A stretch of 64,000 nucleotides of DNA from RGIG9060 sp052173655 (GTDB lineage: Bacteria > Spirochaetota > Spirochaetia > Treponematales > Treponemataceae). The stretch covers positions 1 through 64,000 of the forward strand of contig JBQMYD010000004.1 in NCBI GenBank assembly GCA_052173655.1, in the 5' to 3' direction. Positions within the stretch are counted from its first letter, which is position 1. Every line of letters starts with the position of its first letter. Below, one piece after another: positions 43,604 to 52,541 of this stretch. The position numbers and the translations under genes were made by a program. The notes under the pieces were generated by a model. That model did no database searches. It worked only from the letters and a program-made list of their open reading frames with translations, and was not told the origin of the DNA.

Positions 43604-44975
43604 TATTCTTACATTTTACGATTTTTCCTTAGTTGAAAATCAATACTCAAAGGAATTCATCAAAACCGGTGGTGCGGTAAAAATATTTGAAGATGAAAAT
43701 CTTGTAAAGATTGCGGTCAAGGTTAGTAAAAGACAGGATGTAGAAAAAGTTTTAACAGAATTCCATAGGAACAAAAAAATAGAAATTATTGAAGTAAAAA
43801 ATGTTGCTTTTGAAGAATTTTTGGGAAAGATTGTTGAATCTTGGGAAATAAGAGAGCTAAAAAATATTTCAGGATTGGATGAGATAGAAAATACCGCCCT
43901 CGAAAATGCAAGTTCTTCTTTGATAATCAATACATTAAATTCAATTTTTTTAGAAGCTACCAGAAAAAAATCTTCAGATATTCATTTTGAACTTGAGCAA
44001 GCCGGTATGAAAGTTAGATTTAGAATTGACGGAGTTTTGCATACCGTACGGGTTTTGAATTCTGAAATGGCACCTCTAATTGTGAACAGGCTGAAGGTCA
44101 TGTCTAATTTGAACATAGTAGAAACAAGATTGCCACAGGATGGGCATATAGAAATTGAAATTGAAAGAAACAAATATGATTTACGCATTTCAACAGTTCC
44201 TGTGGTTGTAAGTTCAGGAGTACATGGGGAGTCTGTTGTTTTAAGACTTTTTAATTCAAATTCGGAAAGACAAAAACTTGAAGAATTAGGATTTAGCAAA
44301 CAAGCTCTTTCCCTGTTAGAAAAAGTTTTGCATTTTACAAATGGCATTGTGCTTTTTAGTGGACCTACAGGTAGTGGTAAAACAACTACCATGCATTCTC
44401 TTTTAGAACAAATGGACAGAGAGCAATTAAAAATTATTGCGATTGAAGATCCTGTTGAAAAAAAATTAAACGGTGTTTGTCAAATCCAAGTAAACGAAGA
44501 AATCGGGCTTACTTTTGAAAATATTTTAAGGCGTGTTTTACGACAAGATCCTAACGTGATTTTGATAGGGGAAATTAGAGACAGAGAAACTGCTTTATTG
44601 GCATTGCGTGCCTCTTTAACCGGACATTTAATTTTGGCGACAATTCATGCCAACAATAGTATCAGTTGTGTTGAACGGTTAAAAAATTTTGGACTTGACC
44701 GATGTTTGATAGCAGAAGTTTTGCGTCTTTGTGTGGCTCAACGGCTTGTGAGAAAATTGGTGCCGTCAGAATGTGATATTGAAAAAAATATTTTTGTTTA
44801 CAAAGGGCGTACTGTAATAAGCGAATTTTTTGTAGTGGATGAAAGTGCTTCAAAAAAAATTTCAAGTGGGCTTCCTCTTTGTGTAAACGGTCCTACTTTG
44901 GCTGAAGATGCCGTTGAAAAAGTGAAGTTAGGGATTACCAGTTTTGAAGAAATCTTTAAGGAAGGATTGGTGTGA
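43581..44975 (+). CDS. gspE: Type II secretion ATPase GspE-like
   Basis: Cytoplasmic hexameric ATPase that powers pseudopilus assembly. Walker A SGPTGSGKTTT begins at about residue 260, the Asp box IAIEDPVEKKL follows, Walker B is VILIGEIRDRET and the His box is LILATIHANNS. The N-terminal N1E-like region is short, and the Cys4 zinc domain near the C-terminus of typical GspE/PilB is missing, giving 464 residues. AAAGG lies 5 nt before the ATG at 43581; an ATG at 43590 is an alternative. The stop overlaps the GTG of gspF (GTGA). Confidence 0.92.
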   Translation: MKNMSDFNILTFYDFSLVENQYSKEFIKTGGAVKIFEDENLVKIAVKVSKRQDVEKVLTEFHRNKKIEIIEVKNVAFEEFLGKIVESWEIRELKNISGLDEIENTALENASSSLIINTLNSIFLEATRKKSSDIHFELEQAGMKVRFRIDGVLHTVRVLNSEMAPLIVNRLKVMSNLNIVETRLPQDGHIEIEIERNKYDLRISTVPVVVSSGVHGESVVLRLFNSNSERQKLEELGFSKQALSLLEKVLHFTNGIVLFSGPTGSGKTTTMHSLLEQMDREQLKIIAIEDPVEKKLNGVCQIQVNEEIGLTFENILRRVLRQDPNVILIGEIRDRETALLALRASLTGHLILATIHANNSISCVERLKNFGLDRCLIAEVLRLCVAQRLVRKLVPSECDIEKNIFVYKGRTVISEFFVVDESASKKISSGLPLCVNGPTLAEDAVEKVKLGITSFEEIFKEGLV

Positions 44976-45997
44976 AAAATAATTTGCTTAACTTTACAAA
45001 AAATATGAATGCTCTTTTAAATTCGGGAGTAAATATAAAACGAGCCCTTAATATCTGTGGCAGCGTTGATAAAAATTTGCGCGAAGCCTGTATTGAAATA
45101 AAGAATGGTCTTGACTGTGGAAAATCTTTTTATCTTTCGATTGAAAAATGCAAAAGCATAAAATTTCCTGATATGTACAAGAGTTTTATAATGATTGCAG
45201 AAAAAACTTCCGATATGAAAAGTATTTTTGCAAAATTATCTGCTTATCTGGAAAATAAAGAGAAAAATAAAGAAAAAATTATTCAGTGTCTAATGTACCC
45301 GCTTTTTATTTGTATAACAACTTTTTGTACCGGGATTTTTATTTTGGTTTATATATATCCAAAATTTTCTTTGATTCTTGCAGAATTTTCTCTTAATGAT
45401 GCAAAGTTTTCTAAAGTTGTAAGAGAAATAAGATATTCTCTAATTGTTTTTGTTGCGGTGTTTTTACTTTGTTTTTGTATAGTAATTTTTATAAAAATTT
45501 TTGCAAGTAAAAATGAAAAATTACGGTTTTATGTGGATTTTTTTAAGCTAAAAATTCCTGTTCTAAATGAATATATTATGGCTGTAAATTGTGCTGACTT
45601 TGCCTTTGTAATGAACATTTTGTGTGGAAAAGGAATTTCTATAGTTGAGGGAATGAAATCAGCTTTGATCTCAATTGAAAATAGTTGTTTAAAACAGGAT
45701 GTCAAATTTTTGCAAGAAGAACTTAATGAAGGTCTTGATCTAAGCGAAGCTTTTGAAAAAACAAAATTTTTCCCTGAGTATTTTGTCATGTGGATGAAAA
45801 TAAGTCGCCAAACCGGAAATATTGGTGAAAGTTTTTGCCAGGTGGAAAGTTTTTTCAAGTACGAATCTGAAAAAAAATTGCAGTATTTACTCAACGCTTT
45901 AGAGCCGTCCTTTGTTTGTATTGCAGGAATTTTTGTTTTGTTTTTGGTAATAAAATTCGTTTTGCCTATTTTTAATATTCTTGAAGGAGCAATTTAA
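44972..45997 (+). CDS. gspF: Type II secretion inner-membrane platform protein GspF-like
   Basis: Inner-membrane assembly platform of the pseudopilus. Two repeats of the T2SSF fold are visible, each starting with a helical cytoplasmic part (FTKNMNALLNSGVNIKRAL and CADFAFVMNILCGKGISIVEGM), with hydrophobic helices at about 105-130, 160-180 and 315-338. Length 341 is shorter than the usual 400, mainly from lack of the N-terminal extension. GTG start overlaps the gspE stop; gspG begins immediately after the stop codon. Confidence 0.9.
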   Translation: MKNNLLNFTKNMNALLNSGVNIKRALNICGSVDKNLREACIEIKNGLDCGKSFYLSIEKCKSIKFPDMYKSFIMIAEKTSDMKSIFAKLSAYLENKEKNKEKIIQCLMYPLFICITTFCTGIFILVYIYPKFSLILAEFSLNDAKFSKVVREIRYSLIVFVAVFLLCFCIVIFIKIFASKNEKLRFYVDFFKLKIPVLNEYIMAVNCADFAFVMNILCGKGISIVEGMKSALISIENSCLKQDVKFLQEELNEGLDLSEAFEKTKFFPEYFVMWMKISRQTGNIGESFCQVESFFKYESEKKLQYLLNALEPSFVCIAGIFVLFLVIKFVLPIFNILEGAI

Positions 45998-46426
45998 ATG
46001 AAAAAATACGATTCGCAGGGTTGGTCTTTTATGGAAACATTGATTGTAATCGCTGTTGTTTTAATTCTTACTGCGGCAGTAGGTTTTATGGGTATGGGAA
46101 GTCTTGAAAAAGCCAGATGTGCCGCAGCAAAAAGCCAAATTGATTCTTTTTGCACTGCACTTGAGGCATATTACATGGATTGTGGCAATTACCCGACTGC
46201 AGAACAAGGGCTCTCGGCTTTACGAGCAAAACCTGTTTTAGAACCCGTTAGTGATAACTGGGCAGGGCCTTATCTTTATAAAAAACCTCCAAAAGATCCT
46301 TGGGGAAATGAGTATGAATATATGATTCCGGGACAAGATGAAAATTCTTACGGAATTAGAAGTTTTGGCTCAGATGGGATTGAAGGAGGTGAGGGAAAAA
46401 ATGAAGATATCACTTCGTGGGAGTGA
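45998..46426 (+). CDS. gspG: Major pseudopilin GspG
   Basis: Main subunit of the type II pseudopilus. A short leader ends at Gly8, followed by WSFMETLIVIAVVLIL with Glu at +5, the assembly glutamate. Trp instead of Phe at +1 is unusual. The C-terminal part matches GspG closely: NYPTAEQGLSAL, WAGPYLYKKPPKDPWGNEYEY and GSDGIEGGEGKNEDI, the last being the calcium loop that distinguishes GspG from type IV pilins. This is the best evidence that the locus is type II-like rather than a type IV pilus. GGAG lies 8 nt before the ATG. Confidence 0.93.
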   Translation: MKKYDSQGWSFMETLIVIAVVLILTAAVGFMGMGSLEKARCAAAKSQIDSFCTALEAYYMDCGNYPTAEQGLSALRAKPVLEPVSDNWAGPYLYKKPPKDPWGNEYEYMIPGQDENSYGIRSFGSDGIEGGEGKNEDITSWE

Positions 46427-46568
46427 AGGTTTTTGTCTTTTGGAAAACTTGATTTTTTTGCTTGAAATATTGTTTTTTATGTGTGTTTTTTCTGAAATTT
46501 ATTTTTACACTGAAAAATTTGCAAGAAATTTTTTTGAACAAGTTTTGAATTTAGTTGAAAGGTTTTAA
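46401..46568 (+). CDS. Minor pseudopilin-like protein, very short
   Basis: A 55-residue protein starting inside the end of gspG, with GAGGG 5-6 nt before ATG 46401. It has a prepilin leader ending at Gly10, then FCLLENLIFLLEILFF with Glu at +5, so it should be cleaved and inserted like a pseudopilin. There is almost no globular domain after the first helix, unlike GspH or GspI. It may be a minimal GspH/I equivalent or a reduced one. The frame is open upstream to 46338, but that part reads antisense-like against gspG coding. Confidence 0.7.
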   Translation: MKISLRGSEGFCLLENLIFLLEILFFMCVFSEIYFYTEKFARNFFEQVLNLVERF

Positions 46569-46572
46569 AGTT

Positions 46573-47085
46573 TTGAAAATTTTACAAGTTCTGAAATTTA
46601 ATAAAAATATCTCAAGTATTGCAGATGAGAATATAGGCTTAAAACAAAATACGGCAAAAAGCTGTGATACAGGTAACTTCAATTTTCTTTACAAACACAG
46701 TTCTGAAGGTTTTTCTGTACAGGAAACCTTGTTTTGCATTGCAATTTTCAACCTGATTTTTTGTTCTTTTAATTTATCAGAATTTTCTTTACTGACTACT
46801 TATAAAAAAACTTTTTCAAAAATTCATGATGGAATTGAAATTCTAACATTGAAAGAAAAAATTGGGAAAAAAATCAGCGACACAAAAATTCTTTATTACG
46901 AGGATGAAATTCAAAAAGTTTCGTATTTGAAACGGGAAATTATGGAATTTCTTGCTAAAAAGGAAATTAAAGCTGAAGCTAAAAACCTTTATTCAAAAAG
47001 TGGGCGTATTTGCGGTTTGGAATTGCGGATTAAGAAAAATGAATTTGAATTTTTAATAACCGAAAATTTTGCTTCTCAATACTGA
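46573..47085 (+). CDS. Minor pseudopilin-like protein with long leader
   Basis: Prepilin-type segment EGFSVQETLFCIAIFNLIF (Gly, then Phe +1 and Glu +5) preceded by an unusually long, about 46-residue, leader rich in Asn, Lys and Ser, and followed by a helix-rich C-terminal domain. Start uncertain: the frame opens with TTG at 46555, while TTG 46573 has AAAGG 10 nt upstream at the end of the preceding gene and is used here. Position fits GspI or GspJ. The family is assigned from the leader and context only. Confidence 0.65.
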   Translation: MKILQVLKFNKNISSIADENIGLKQNTAKSCDTGNFNFLYKHSSEGFSVQETLFCIAIFNLIFCSFNLSEFSLLTTYKKTFSKIHDGIEILTLKEKIGKKISDTKILYYEDEIQKVSYLKREIMEFLAKKEIKAEAKNLYSKSGRICGLELRIKKNEFEFLITENFASQY

Positions 47086-47108
47086 AATTTTATGGAGAAA
47101 AAAGAGAC

Positions 47109-47804
47109 ATGAGAGGTGCTTTGCTAGGCGGATTTTTTGCGATGATTTGTGCAACTTTGCTTTTCTTTATGTCTGCTGCGAATTCATATAAAAATTCTTT
47201 TTTGACTTACTATGAATATAGAAAAAATGCTTGGGAAATTTTACAGCAAATCGAAAAAGATTTTCAGTCAATTATAGCAGAAGAAAACGACAATTTTGAA
47301 TGCTTGGGTATAAAAAAAATTATTGAAGAATATGCTTCAAGCAAAATTAAAATTCAAGATGTTTCCAGCGGGATAAATATAAGCACATTTCCGAATTTTA
47401 TTTTGGAAGATAAAGATGTTTTGTTTTTTTTGGAAAAGAATCCGGAAGTTATTGTTGAATACGGTTGGTTTAATAAAGCCTTGTGTGATTTTGAAGTTCC
47501 AAAAATTGTTTGTGATTATGCAGTTAATTATTTGAGTCTGATAAATGAAAATTTCATCGATGATGAACTGAAGCAAATTTTAAAGAAGTCTGTTAGTAAT
47601 TTTTCTAAAAATTCACAAGATTCTGAGAGTAGTGAAAAAGAGATTTTACAATTTTTACTTGGAAAAAAGACTTTATTTTGGAAAGTAACGTTTATTTATA
47701 AGGATAAGTACAAAGTTACAGGAATAATAGCGGCAATTGCCGGTGAGGATGGTCATAAGATTGAAAAATATGTTCTTAAAGAAAGATATTTTGAAAAAAT
47801 ATGA
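47109..47804 (+). CDS. GspK-like minor pseudopilin
   Basis: The N-terminus MRGALLGGFFAMICATLL has a three-residue leader ending in Gly, then a hydrophobic helix without glutamate at +5. Among pseudopilins only GspK normally lacks that Glu. A middle segment GINISTFPNFILEDKD resembles the GspK region where N-terminal strands precede the helical insert. GspK caps the pseudopilus tip together with GspI and GspJ. At 231 residues it is shorter than standard GspK (about 300). The identification is moderate and rests on leader, position and weak motif similarity. Confidence 0.6.
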   Translation: MRGALLGGFFAMICATLLFFMSAANSYKNSFLTYYEYRKNAWEILQQIEKDFQSIIAEENDNFECLGIKKIIEEYASSKIKIQDVSSGINISTFPNFILEDKDVLFFLEKNPEVIVEYGWFNKALCDFEVPKIVCDYAVNYLSLINENFIDDELKQILKKSVSNFSKNSQDSESSEKEILQFLLGKKTLFWKVTFIYKDKYKVTGIIAAIAGEDGHKIEKYVLKERYFEKI

Positions 47805-49344
47805 AAAAAATTCGTTTTTAGGTTTTATGATAACTCCAAAAGGCAAAACTTTTTCCGAAAAGAAAAAAAATGCTTATCAAAAAGTTCATGGAATGTATCC
47901 GCAAAAAATAAATGAAAAAAATATAATTTTTATTGGATTTATTGTTTTCATTTATACCGGAAATGATTTTATAACCAAAATCGATGGATTTTTTATTTCT
48001 AAAAGACTTTCAACGATTTGTAAGGATCGTTTGAAAAATGGCAATGAAATTTTTGACGGTGAAGAAATTTTTCTGCCGGATTATGTAATGAAAAAAAATA
48101 GGCATATTTTAATTTCTTGTGCTTTTTTTGTTTTATTTTTAATTACAATATTTTGCATAATTTTTATTTTAGAAAAAAATAATTTTAAACAGCATGAAAA
48201 GAAGAAACTTGCTATTGAACAAAAAAATAGAGAATTGCAGTTTTTAGAAAAAAAACAAAACGAAGAAAAATATCTTTCTGAATTAAAAACAAAGTATAAA
48301 AACTTTCTTTTGGAAAAAACTGTAAGCCCGTATTTTGTTTTATCAGAAATTTATAATTGTATTGGGAAAAATTGTATTTTAAATTCTTTGATCATTAATA
48401 AAAATGAATTTTCTATCGAAGGAAAAAGTGAAAACTGTATTTCGATATTAAAAAATTTTGAAAATAGTCGGTCTTTTTCAAAGGTCGAATTAAAAAGACT
48501 TAATTCAAATCCTACTGATAAAAAACAAATATTTTATATTTGCGGAACGGCAGAAAAAAAACACATTCTGGAAAATGAAAATTCTCAACAGATTGTTTCA
48601 TTTGAACAATCCGCAGGTTGCAATATTTCCGGCAGGACTATCGATGAAAATAATGCAGACGAGTATGCTTCAAAAATTTTATTTTACGAAACAAGAATTG
48701 CCGAAATCGAAAAACGAAAAAAAAGTCTTTCACAAAAAAAAGTTTCTGAAGTAATTAAAGATTGTAAAAAAATTTTGGTTCAATGCAATTGCGGAGAGGA
48801 TTTTTTTCAAGAATCAGTGCAAAACAATATCGTTCAATTGGAAATTGGTATTCAAGGTAAAAGTTTATCAATTGTAAAAGTTTTTGAAATGTTTTCATCA
48901 GAATTTGATGTTATTTTTGCAGAAATCAAAAATTTTGAAAACGGAAATAAAGTTCATGTTTTACTGAAAGTGAACACTGGAATATGCTGTCAAAATTATT
49001 CTTTTACGGAAACCGGGGCAGGAGTTGAAGCCGAGAGAGTGGCAGAATTTGAGGAACATGAAGTTTCGGTTTATACGCCTTTGCAGATTTCAAAAGTATT
49101 TTACGAAGATTTACCGATTTTGCCAAAAATAAAAAATGAAGAAAAAAAGCAAATTGTTATTTCTGAAAGAAGTTTGAAAGTTATAAAAACATTTGTTCTT
49201 GTCGGAAAATCTAAGAATGAGAGAGGTGTTCTTCTTGTGAAAAATACGGAAAGCGGAAAGATCGAAAAGATTACATCTTTTAGGGAAGAGGAAAACTCTT
49301 ATTTTTTTGATTATCACGGAAATATAGGAGAGGTTTTAAAATGA
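47737..49344 (+). CDS. Inner-membrane protein, possible GspL/GspM/GspC (PilN/O/P-like) fusion
   Basis: A 535-residue protein with about 120 cytoplasmic residues, one membrane helix (about 125-148) and a coiled coil (150-190). A PilN-like ferredoxin-fold segment with NCILNSLIINKNEFSIEGK follows, then a second coiled coil plus similar domain (about 320-420). The C-terminal stretch (VLVGKSKNERGVLLVKN) resembles the periplasmic HR/PilP fold. This would combine roles that are split among GspL, GspM and GspC, none of which is otherwise found here. Start uncertain: TTG 47737 is the longest option and overlaps the previous gene by 68 bp; ATG 47749 or 47770 or TTG 47791 may be used. Remote similarity only. 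Confidence 0.55.
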   Translation: MPVRMVIRLKNMFLKKDILKKYEKNSFLGFMITPKGKTFSEKKKNAYQKVHGMYPQKINEKNIIFIGFIVFIYTGNDFITKIDGFFISKRLSTICKDRLKNGNEIFDGEEIFLPDYVMKKNRHILISCAFFVLFLITIFCIIFILEKNNFKQHEKKKLAIEQKNRELQFLEKKQNEEKYLSELKTKYKNFLLEKTVSPYFVLSEIYNCIGKNCILNSLIINKNEFSIEGKSENCISILKNFENSRSFSKVELKRLNSNPTDKKQIFYICGTAEKKHILENENSQQIVSFEQSAGCNISGRTIDENNADEYASKILFYETRIAEIEKRKKSLSQKKVSEVIKDCKKILVQCNCGEDFFQESVQNNIVQLEIGIQGKSLSIVKVFEMFSSEFDVIFAEIKNFENGNKVHVLLKVNTGICCQNYSFTETGAGVEAERVAEFEEHEVSVYTPLQISKVFYEDLPILPKIKNEEKKQIVISERSLKVIKTFVLVGKSKNERGVLLVKNTESGKIEKITSFREEENSYFFDYHGNIGEVLK

Positions 49345-49919
49345 AAAATGCTCTTACTTTTATTGAAGTGGCAGTATTGTTTTGTTTATTTGGATGCGTT
49401 TCAAACAGTGAATACGGTAAAAACGATGTAATGCTTGCAATGATTTACGATTATGACAATAAAACTGTCCCGGAAGCCTCCGTATTTGTGGACAATAAAT
49501 TTGCAGGTTTTTCGGATGTACACGGAAGATTTATTTTTTCTTGTCCCAAAGAAAAAAACTTTAATGTAAGAATCGAAAAAGAAAATTTTGAAAAACTCGA
49601 TTTTCAAGCTGAATTTAATCCATTGAATCTTTTGTATATAAAAATAGGAAATATTGATCAATATTTTTCCAAGAGTGAGGAAAAATTATTTTACGGAGAG
49701 CTGGAACAGGCTTGGAAGTTTTGTCAAAAATCAAAAAAATGTGTTTCATCTGAAAATTTACCTGAAAGCCTTTTGTATCTTGAAGCAATTATTTTGCATA
49801 AATGCAAAGACTTTGTAAAAAGTAATGAAATTTTGTCTTTTATAAAAACAGACGAGAAAAACAAAAAATTCATAGAGGAGTTGAAAACAAAAAATGACAA
49901 GCAAATTAAAAGTGAATGA
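49341..49919 (+). CDS. Lipoprotein with carboxypeptidase-regulatory-like region
   Basis: 192 residues. The N-terminal hydrophobic segment ends at a lipobox FGC (Cys19), so lipidation is expected. The next 80 residues, with PEASVFVDNKFAGFSDVHGRFIF, look like a CarbopepD-regulatory/transthyretin-type beta-sandwich. The remainder is helical, TPR-like, and Lys-rich. ATG overlaps the preceding stop (ATGA), so it is translationally coupled to the secretion operon. It could be a pilotin or a periplasmic accessory factor; that is an inference from position. Confidence 0.65.
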   Translation: MKNALTFIEVAVLFCLFGCVSNSEYGKNDVMLAMIYDYDNKTVPEASVFVDNKFAGFSDVHGRFIFSCPKEKNFNVRIEKENFEKLDFQAEFNPLNLLYIKIGNIDQYFSKSEEKLFYGELEQAWKFCQKSKKCVSSENLPESLLYLEAIILHKCKDFVKSNEILSFIKTDEKNKKFIEELKTKNDKQIKSE

Positions 49920-50475
49920 TATTTTGTTTTGTATATGTATTTTTTTTAGCACGGTAGCCTTAATTGTATCTTTAATTAATTCAAATGAAATAAAAAAAAA
50001 TTTTACGCACTCTACTTTAAGTCATTTACCTGAAGATGAGGTACTTATAAATAATGTCTTTGATAAATCCGGTTCGGAAGTTAAAGTGCTCCAACATGCA
50101 GAATTTGAGCAAAATCTTGGAAAAATATCTGATTCCGATTTTGAAAAAATTTTTCAAAAATATGAAGAAAAACTTAAAAGCGGCTATTTAAAGATTGAAA
50201 AAGATAATGCTTTTATTTTGTTTAGTCAAAAAAAATACTGTGATGCTTATGAAAAGTTCAATTCATTATCTCGGATTTGCGACGATGTCGAGATAAGATT
50301 TTTCACTATTTATTCTTTGTTTTTATCAAACAAAATGGATTCTTCAAACTATGAATTATATTCAACGGAGATTTCAAAACTAAAAGATTCTGGATATTAC
50401 AGAAAAGAAATGGATGAAATTGAAGTTTTTATAAGATATGAAACCGGAGAGGTTGATAGTGAGGTCAATTTGTGA
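49894..50475 (+). CDS. Membrane-anchored TPR-like protein
   Basis: 193 residues with a single N-terminal membrane helix (about 8-28) and an external helical domain. That domain contains repeat-like pairs FSQKKYCDAYEKFNSLSR and FFTIYSLFLSNKMDSSNYEL, consistent with one or two tetratricopeptide units. No catalytic motif. It overlaps the genes on both sides (26 and 4 bp), so it belongs to the same operon. Possible assembly or adaptor function in the secretion apparatus; unproved. Confidence 0.6.
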   Translation: MTSKLKVNDILFCICIFFSTVALIVSLINSNEIKKNFTHSTLSHLPEDEVLINNVFDKSGSEVKVLQHAEFEQNLGKISDSDFEKIFQKYEEKLKSGYLKIEKDNAFILFSQKKYCDAYEKFNSLSRICDDVEIRFFTIYSLFLSNKMDSSNYELYSTEISKLKDSGYYRKEMDEIEVFIRYETGEVDSEVNL

Positions 50476-51500
50476 GTAGAACTATAAATAAAAAGATTCT
50501 ATTGATAGCTACGATTGTATCTTTTCGTTTTTGTGCTTTCATTCTTACATATGAGATGAAAGTGGGGATTGCTCCTATAGTTTATTTACAAAATGACACG
50601 GTTTGTAAAAACGATAAAGATCTTTCGTTGATAATTCAAGAAAAATTAAATTTCTTTGGTTATGAAAACATATTGTATTTTTCAGCTTTGGATTCAGTAA
50701 AAAATATTGATAAATTTTCGGTAGAAAACGTTATGCAGGCTGTGCAAGTTTGTAACCGGCTAAAATTGGAATATTTGATTTACGGTTATATTAGTGAAAC
50801 TTCTTCAGATGTAAGCGGTGAATTAAAGCTTTTTAATTACCGCAGTAAAAAGATCGAAAAAATATTTTTTGCAAAAGACGATTCAGAACACATTTTAAGA
50901 ATGGCGGAAATCCTTTCTAACCATATTTCAGAATATTTTTGTGAGCAGTTGAGTATTAAAAGAAAGAAAAAGGACTTTGTTCAAAGTTTTGAAATTTGGA
51001 TTCCGGTTACTTTTGGAGGATGGCTTAATCTAAATGAAGTTTGGAGTGATCACGTAATAGGTTGTGTTTCAGTAAATTCAAATTTTGAATTTAAGCCGAA
51101 TTTTACAATTAATGCTCCGAGATGTGTTATGGATTTTTTATTTAGGGCAGAAGCCGGTACAAAGGCTGCCGTATGCAATCCAGGGTTCTATCAAGGGCAT
51201 TATTTCAGTTTTCAGCTTTCTGCTCCGCTTATTTTTCAAATTCAGTTTGCAAAAATAAATTATTTTGCTTTTGGAATAGGACCTTTGTGTGAGTTTGAGC
51301 TTTTGTATATGCAGCCCAAGTACGATTCCGGCAGGCTCAGTTTTGCCTGTATGTTTTGCCCTGAGTATTTGATTGAATACCGGTGCAAAATCGGCGAAAA
51401 ACATAAGTTTTTAATTGGGATTGAGGGAGTTATCCCTGTAAGTCTTCAACATCCGGTATGGATAAATTTAAATTTAGGCTGTTCATTCAAAATAAAATAA
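50472..51500 (+). CDS. Exported protein, N-terminal TolB_N-like part and C-terminal barrel-like part
   Basis: GTG start overlapping the previous stop. A signal-like hydrophobic segment (about 8-27) is followed by a region (30-165) with KVGIAPIVYL, LSLIIQEKLNFFGY and EYLIYGYISE. That layout matches periplasmic TolB-N/CsgG-like domains that build repeats around outer-membrane assemblies. The C-terminal half (170-342) is rich in aromatic, alternating strands ending in FKIK, possibly membrane-embedded. Not assigned to a family. Its place between the secretion genes and the toxin suggests an outer-membrane or periplasmic partner. Confidence 0.6.
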   Translation: MSRTINKKILLIATIVSFRFCAFILTYEMKVGIAPIVYLQNDTVCKNDKDLSLIIQEKLNFFGYENILYFSALDSVKNIDKFSVENVMQAVQVCNRLKLEYLIYGYISETSSDVSGELKLFNYRSKKIEKIFFAKDDSEHILRMAEILSNHISEYFCEQLSIKRKKKDFVQSFEIWIPVTFGGWLNLNEVWSDHVIGCVSVNSNFEFKPNFTINAPRCVMDFLFRAEAGTKAAVCNPGFYQGHYFSFQLSAPLIFQIQFAKINYFAFGIGPLCEFELLYMQPKYDSGRLSFACMFCPEYLIEYRCKIGEKHKFLIGIEGVIPVSLQHPVWINLNLGCSFKIK

Positions 51501-51517
51501 AAATACAGGAGAAAAAA

Positions 51518-52426
51518 GTGAATTTAAAAAAAGTGAAATTGCTTGGGAAAACCGGTATTCAGAATATTTTTGAAAATTACATAAAAATCGGCAAAGACAG
51601 TATTTTTAAAGATAATAAAACTGAAAAAGGCAATGATAAAAATATACAAAAAATTGCAGGAACGTTTTTTAAAATATGTTTTTTGCAGATTTGCCTTTTT
51701 GTCTTATCAGGATGCCAAAACGCAATTTATTTAAATTTACAAAGACCTGCATTGGATCCGGAAAGCGATAAACCTAAAGTAGACAATTTTTCAACACTTG
51801 GAACCATAAATCTAAGCTGGCAAAAAGATCAAAGGTGCGACTATTTTATTTTGTATCGAAGTGATAATCAACCTGATTTGGAAAATTTATTTTTTGAAAA
51901 AATTTATGAAGGAAAAAAAACAAAATTTGCAGATTCAAATATTACTACAGGAAATTTATACAGATACAGACTTGATAAAGTTAGGGGTAAAAAAATTTTT
52001 AAAGGAAGTGAGTACGGACTTGGTGTTGCAGTTCCTATGCCTTTGGAAATTTCACTTGATAAAACTGATTTTTACAATGCAAAAACTTTGGAGTACAAAT
52101 GTAATTCCTGCTGTTATTACTACCGCTTTGATTTACAAACGGAGCTTAAAAATGATGATTGGTTTAAGGTAAAAGTTCCTGCAATGAAAAAAGCGGAAGT
52201 AAAGATAGACGAAGTTGAATCGGATTTTTTCCGATATATAAAGCCAGGTTCTGCCGGAGCGGTAAAATTAAACAATAAAGCCTCTATTTATCTTGAAAAC
52301 AACACATATGAAGAAAAGTACATGTACTTTGTAATTCAAGCAAATCCGGAAAAATTTGTAAAAGGAAAAACCGGCGGTACTGTAAAGTCGTACAAGTTAG
52401 AACTGATAAAAATTTGTGCACAGTAA
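51518..52426 (+). CDS. Lipoprotein with fibronectin type III-like domain
   Basis: Start is GTG 51518 with AGGAG 6 nt upstream; an in-frame ATG at 51458 would overlap the preceding gene. A long basic N-terminal region precedes the hydrophobic segment ICLFVLSGC, whose Cys should be lipidated although about 60 residues from the start is far for a lipobox. A beta-sandwich follows, in which LSWQKDQRCDYFILYRSD and YRYRLDKV have the look of an FN3 domain. A second, C-terminal beta domain is not recognised. Probably surface or periplasmic. It is the first gene after a small gap behind the secretion genes. Confidence 0.6.
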   Translation: MNLKKVKLLGKTGIQNIFENYIKIGKDSIFKDNKTEKGNDKNIQKIAGTFFKICFLQICLFVLSGCQNAIYLNLQRPALDPESDKPKVDNFSTLGTINLSWQKDQRCDYFILYRSDNQPDLENLFFEKIYEGKKTKFADSNITTGNLYRYRLDKVRGKKIFKGSEYGLGVAVPMPLEISLDKTDFYNAKTLEYKCNSCCYYYRFDLQTELKNDDWFKVKVPAMKKAEVKIDEVESDFFRYIKPGSAGAVKLNNKASIYLENNTYEEKYMYFVIQANPEKFVKGKTGGTVKSYKLELIKICAQ

Positions 52427-52541
52427 TTTTTTTAGGTTTCATGCACAAAAACTGATCTTCACATGATAGAAGATATACAAAGTTACGGAACAGAAAATCA
52501 ACAAAACTCAAAATTCATAAAAAACTGTAAGGAGAAAATCT

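Noticed and set aside
40932..47804. Type IV pilus operon rather than type II secretion
   Set aside because: GspG has the type II calcium loop and WGNEYEY core, a GspK-like tip lacking Glu +5 is present, and there is no PilT retraction ATPase or PilM; still, the secretin and 535-aa protein have pilus-like traits.
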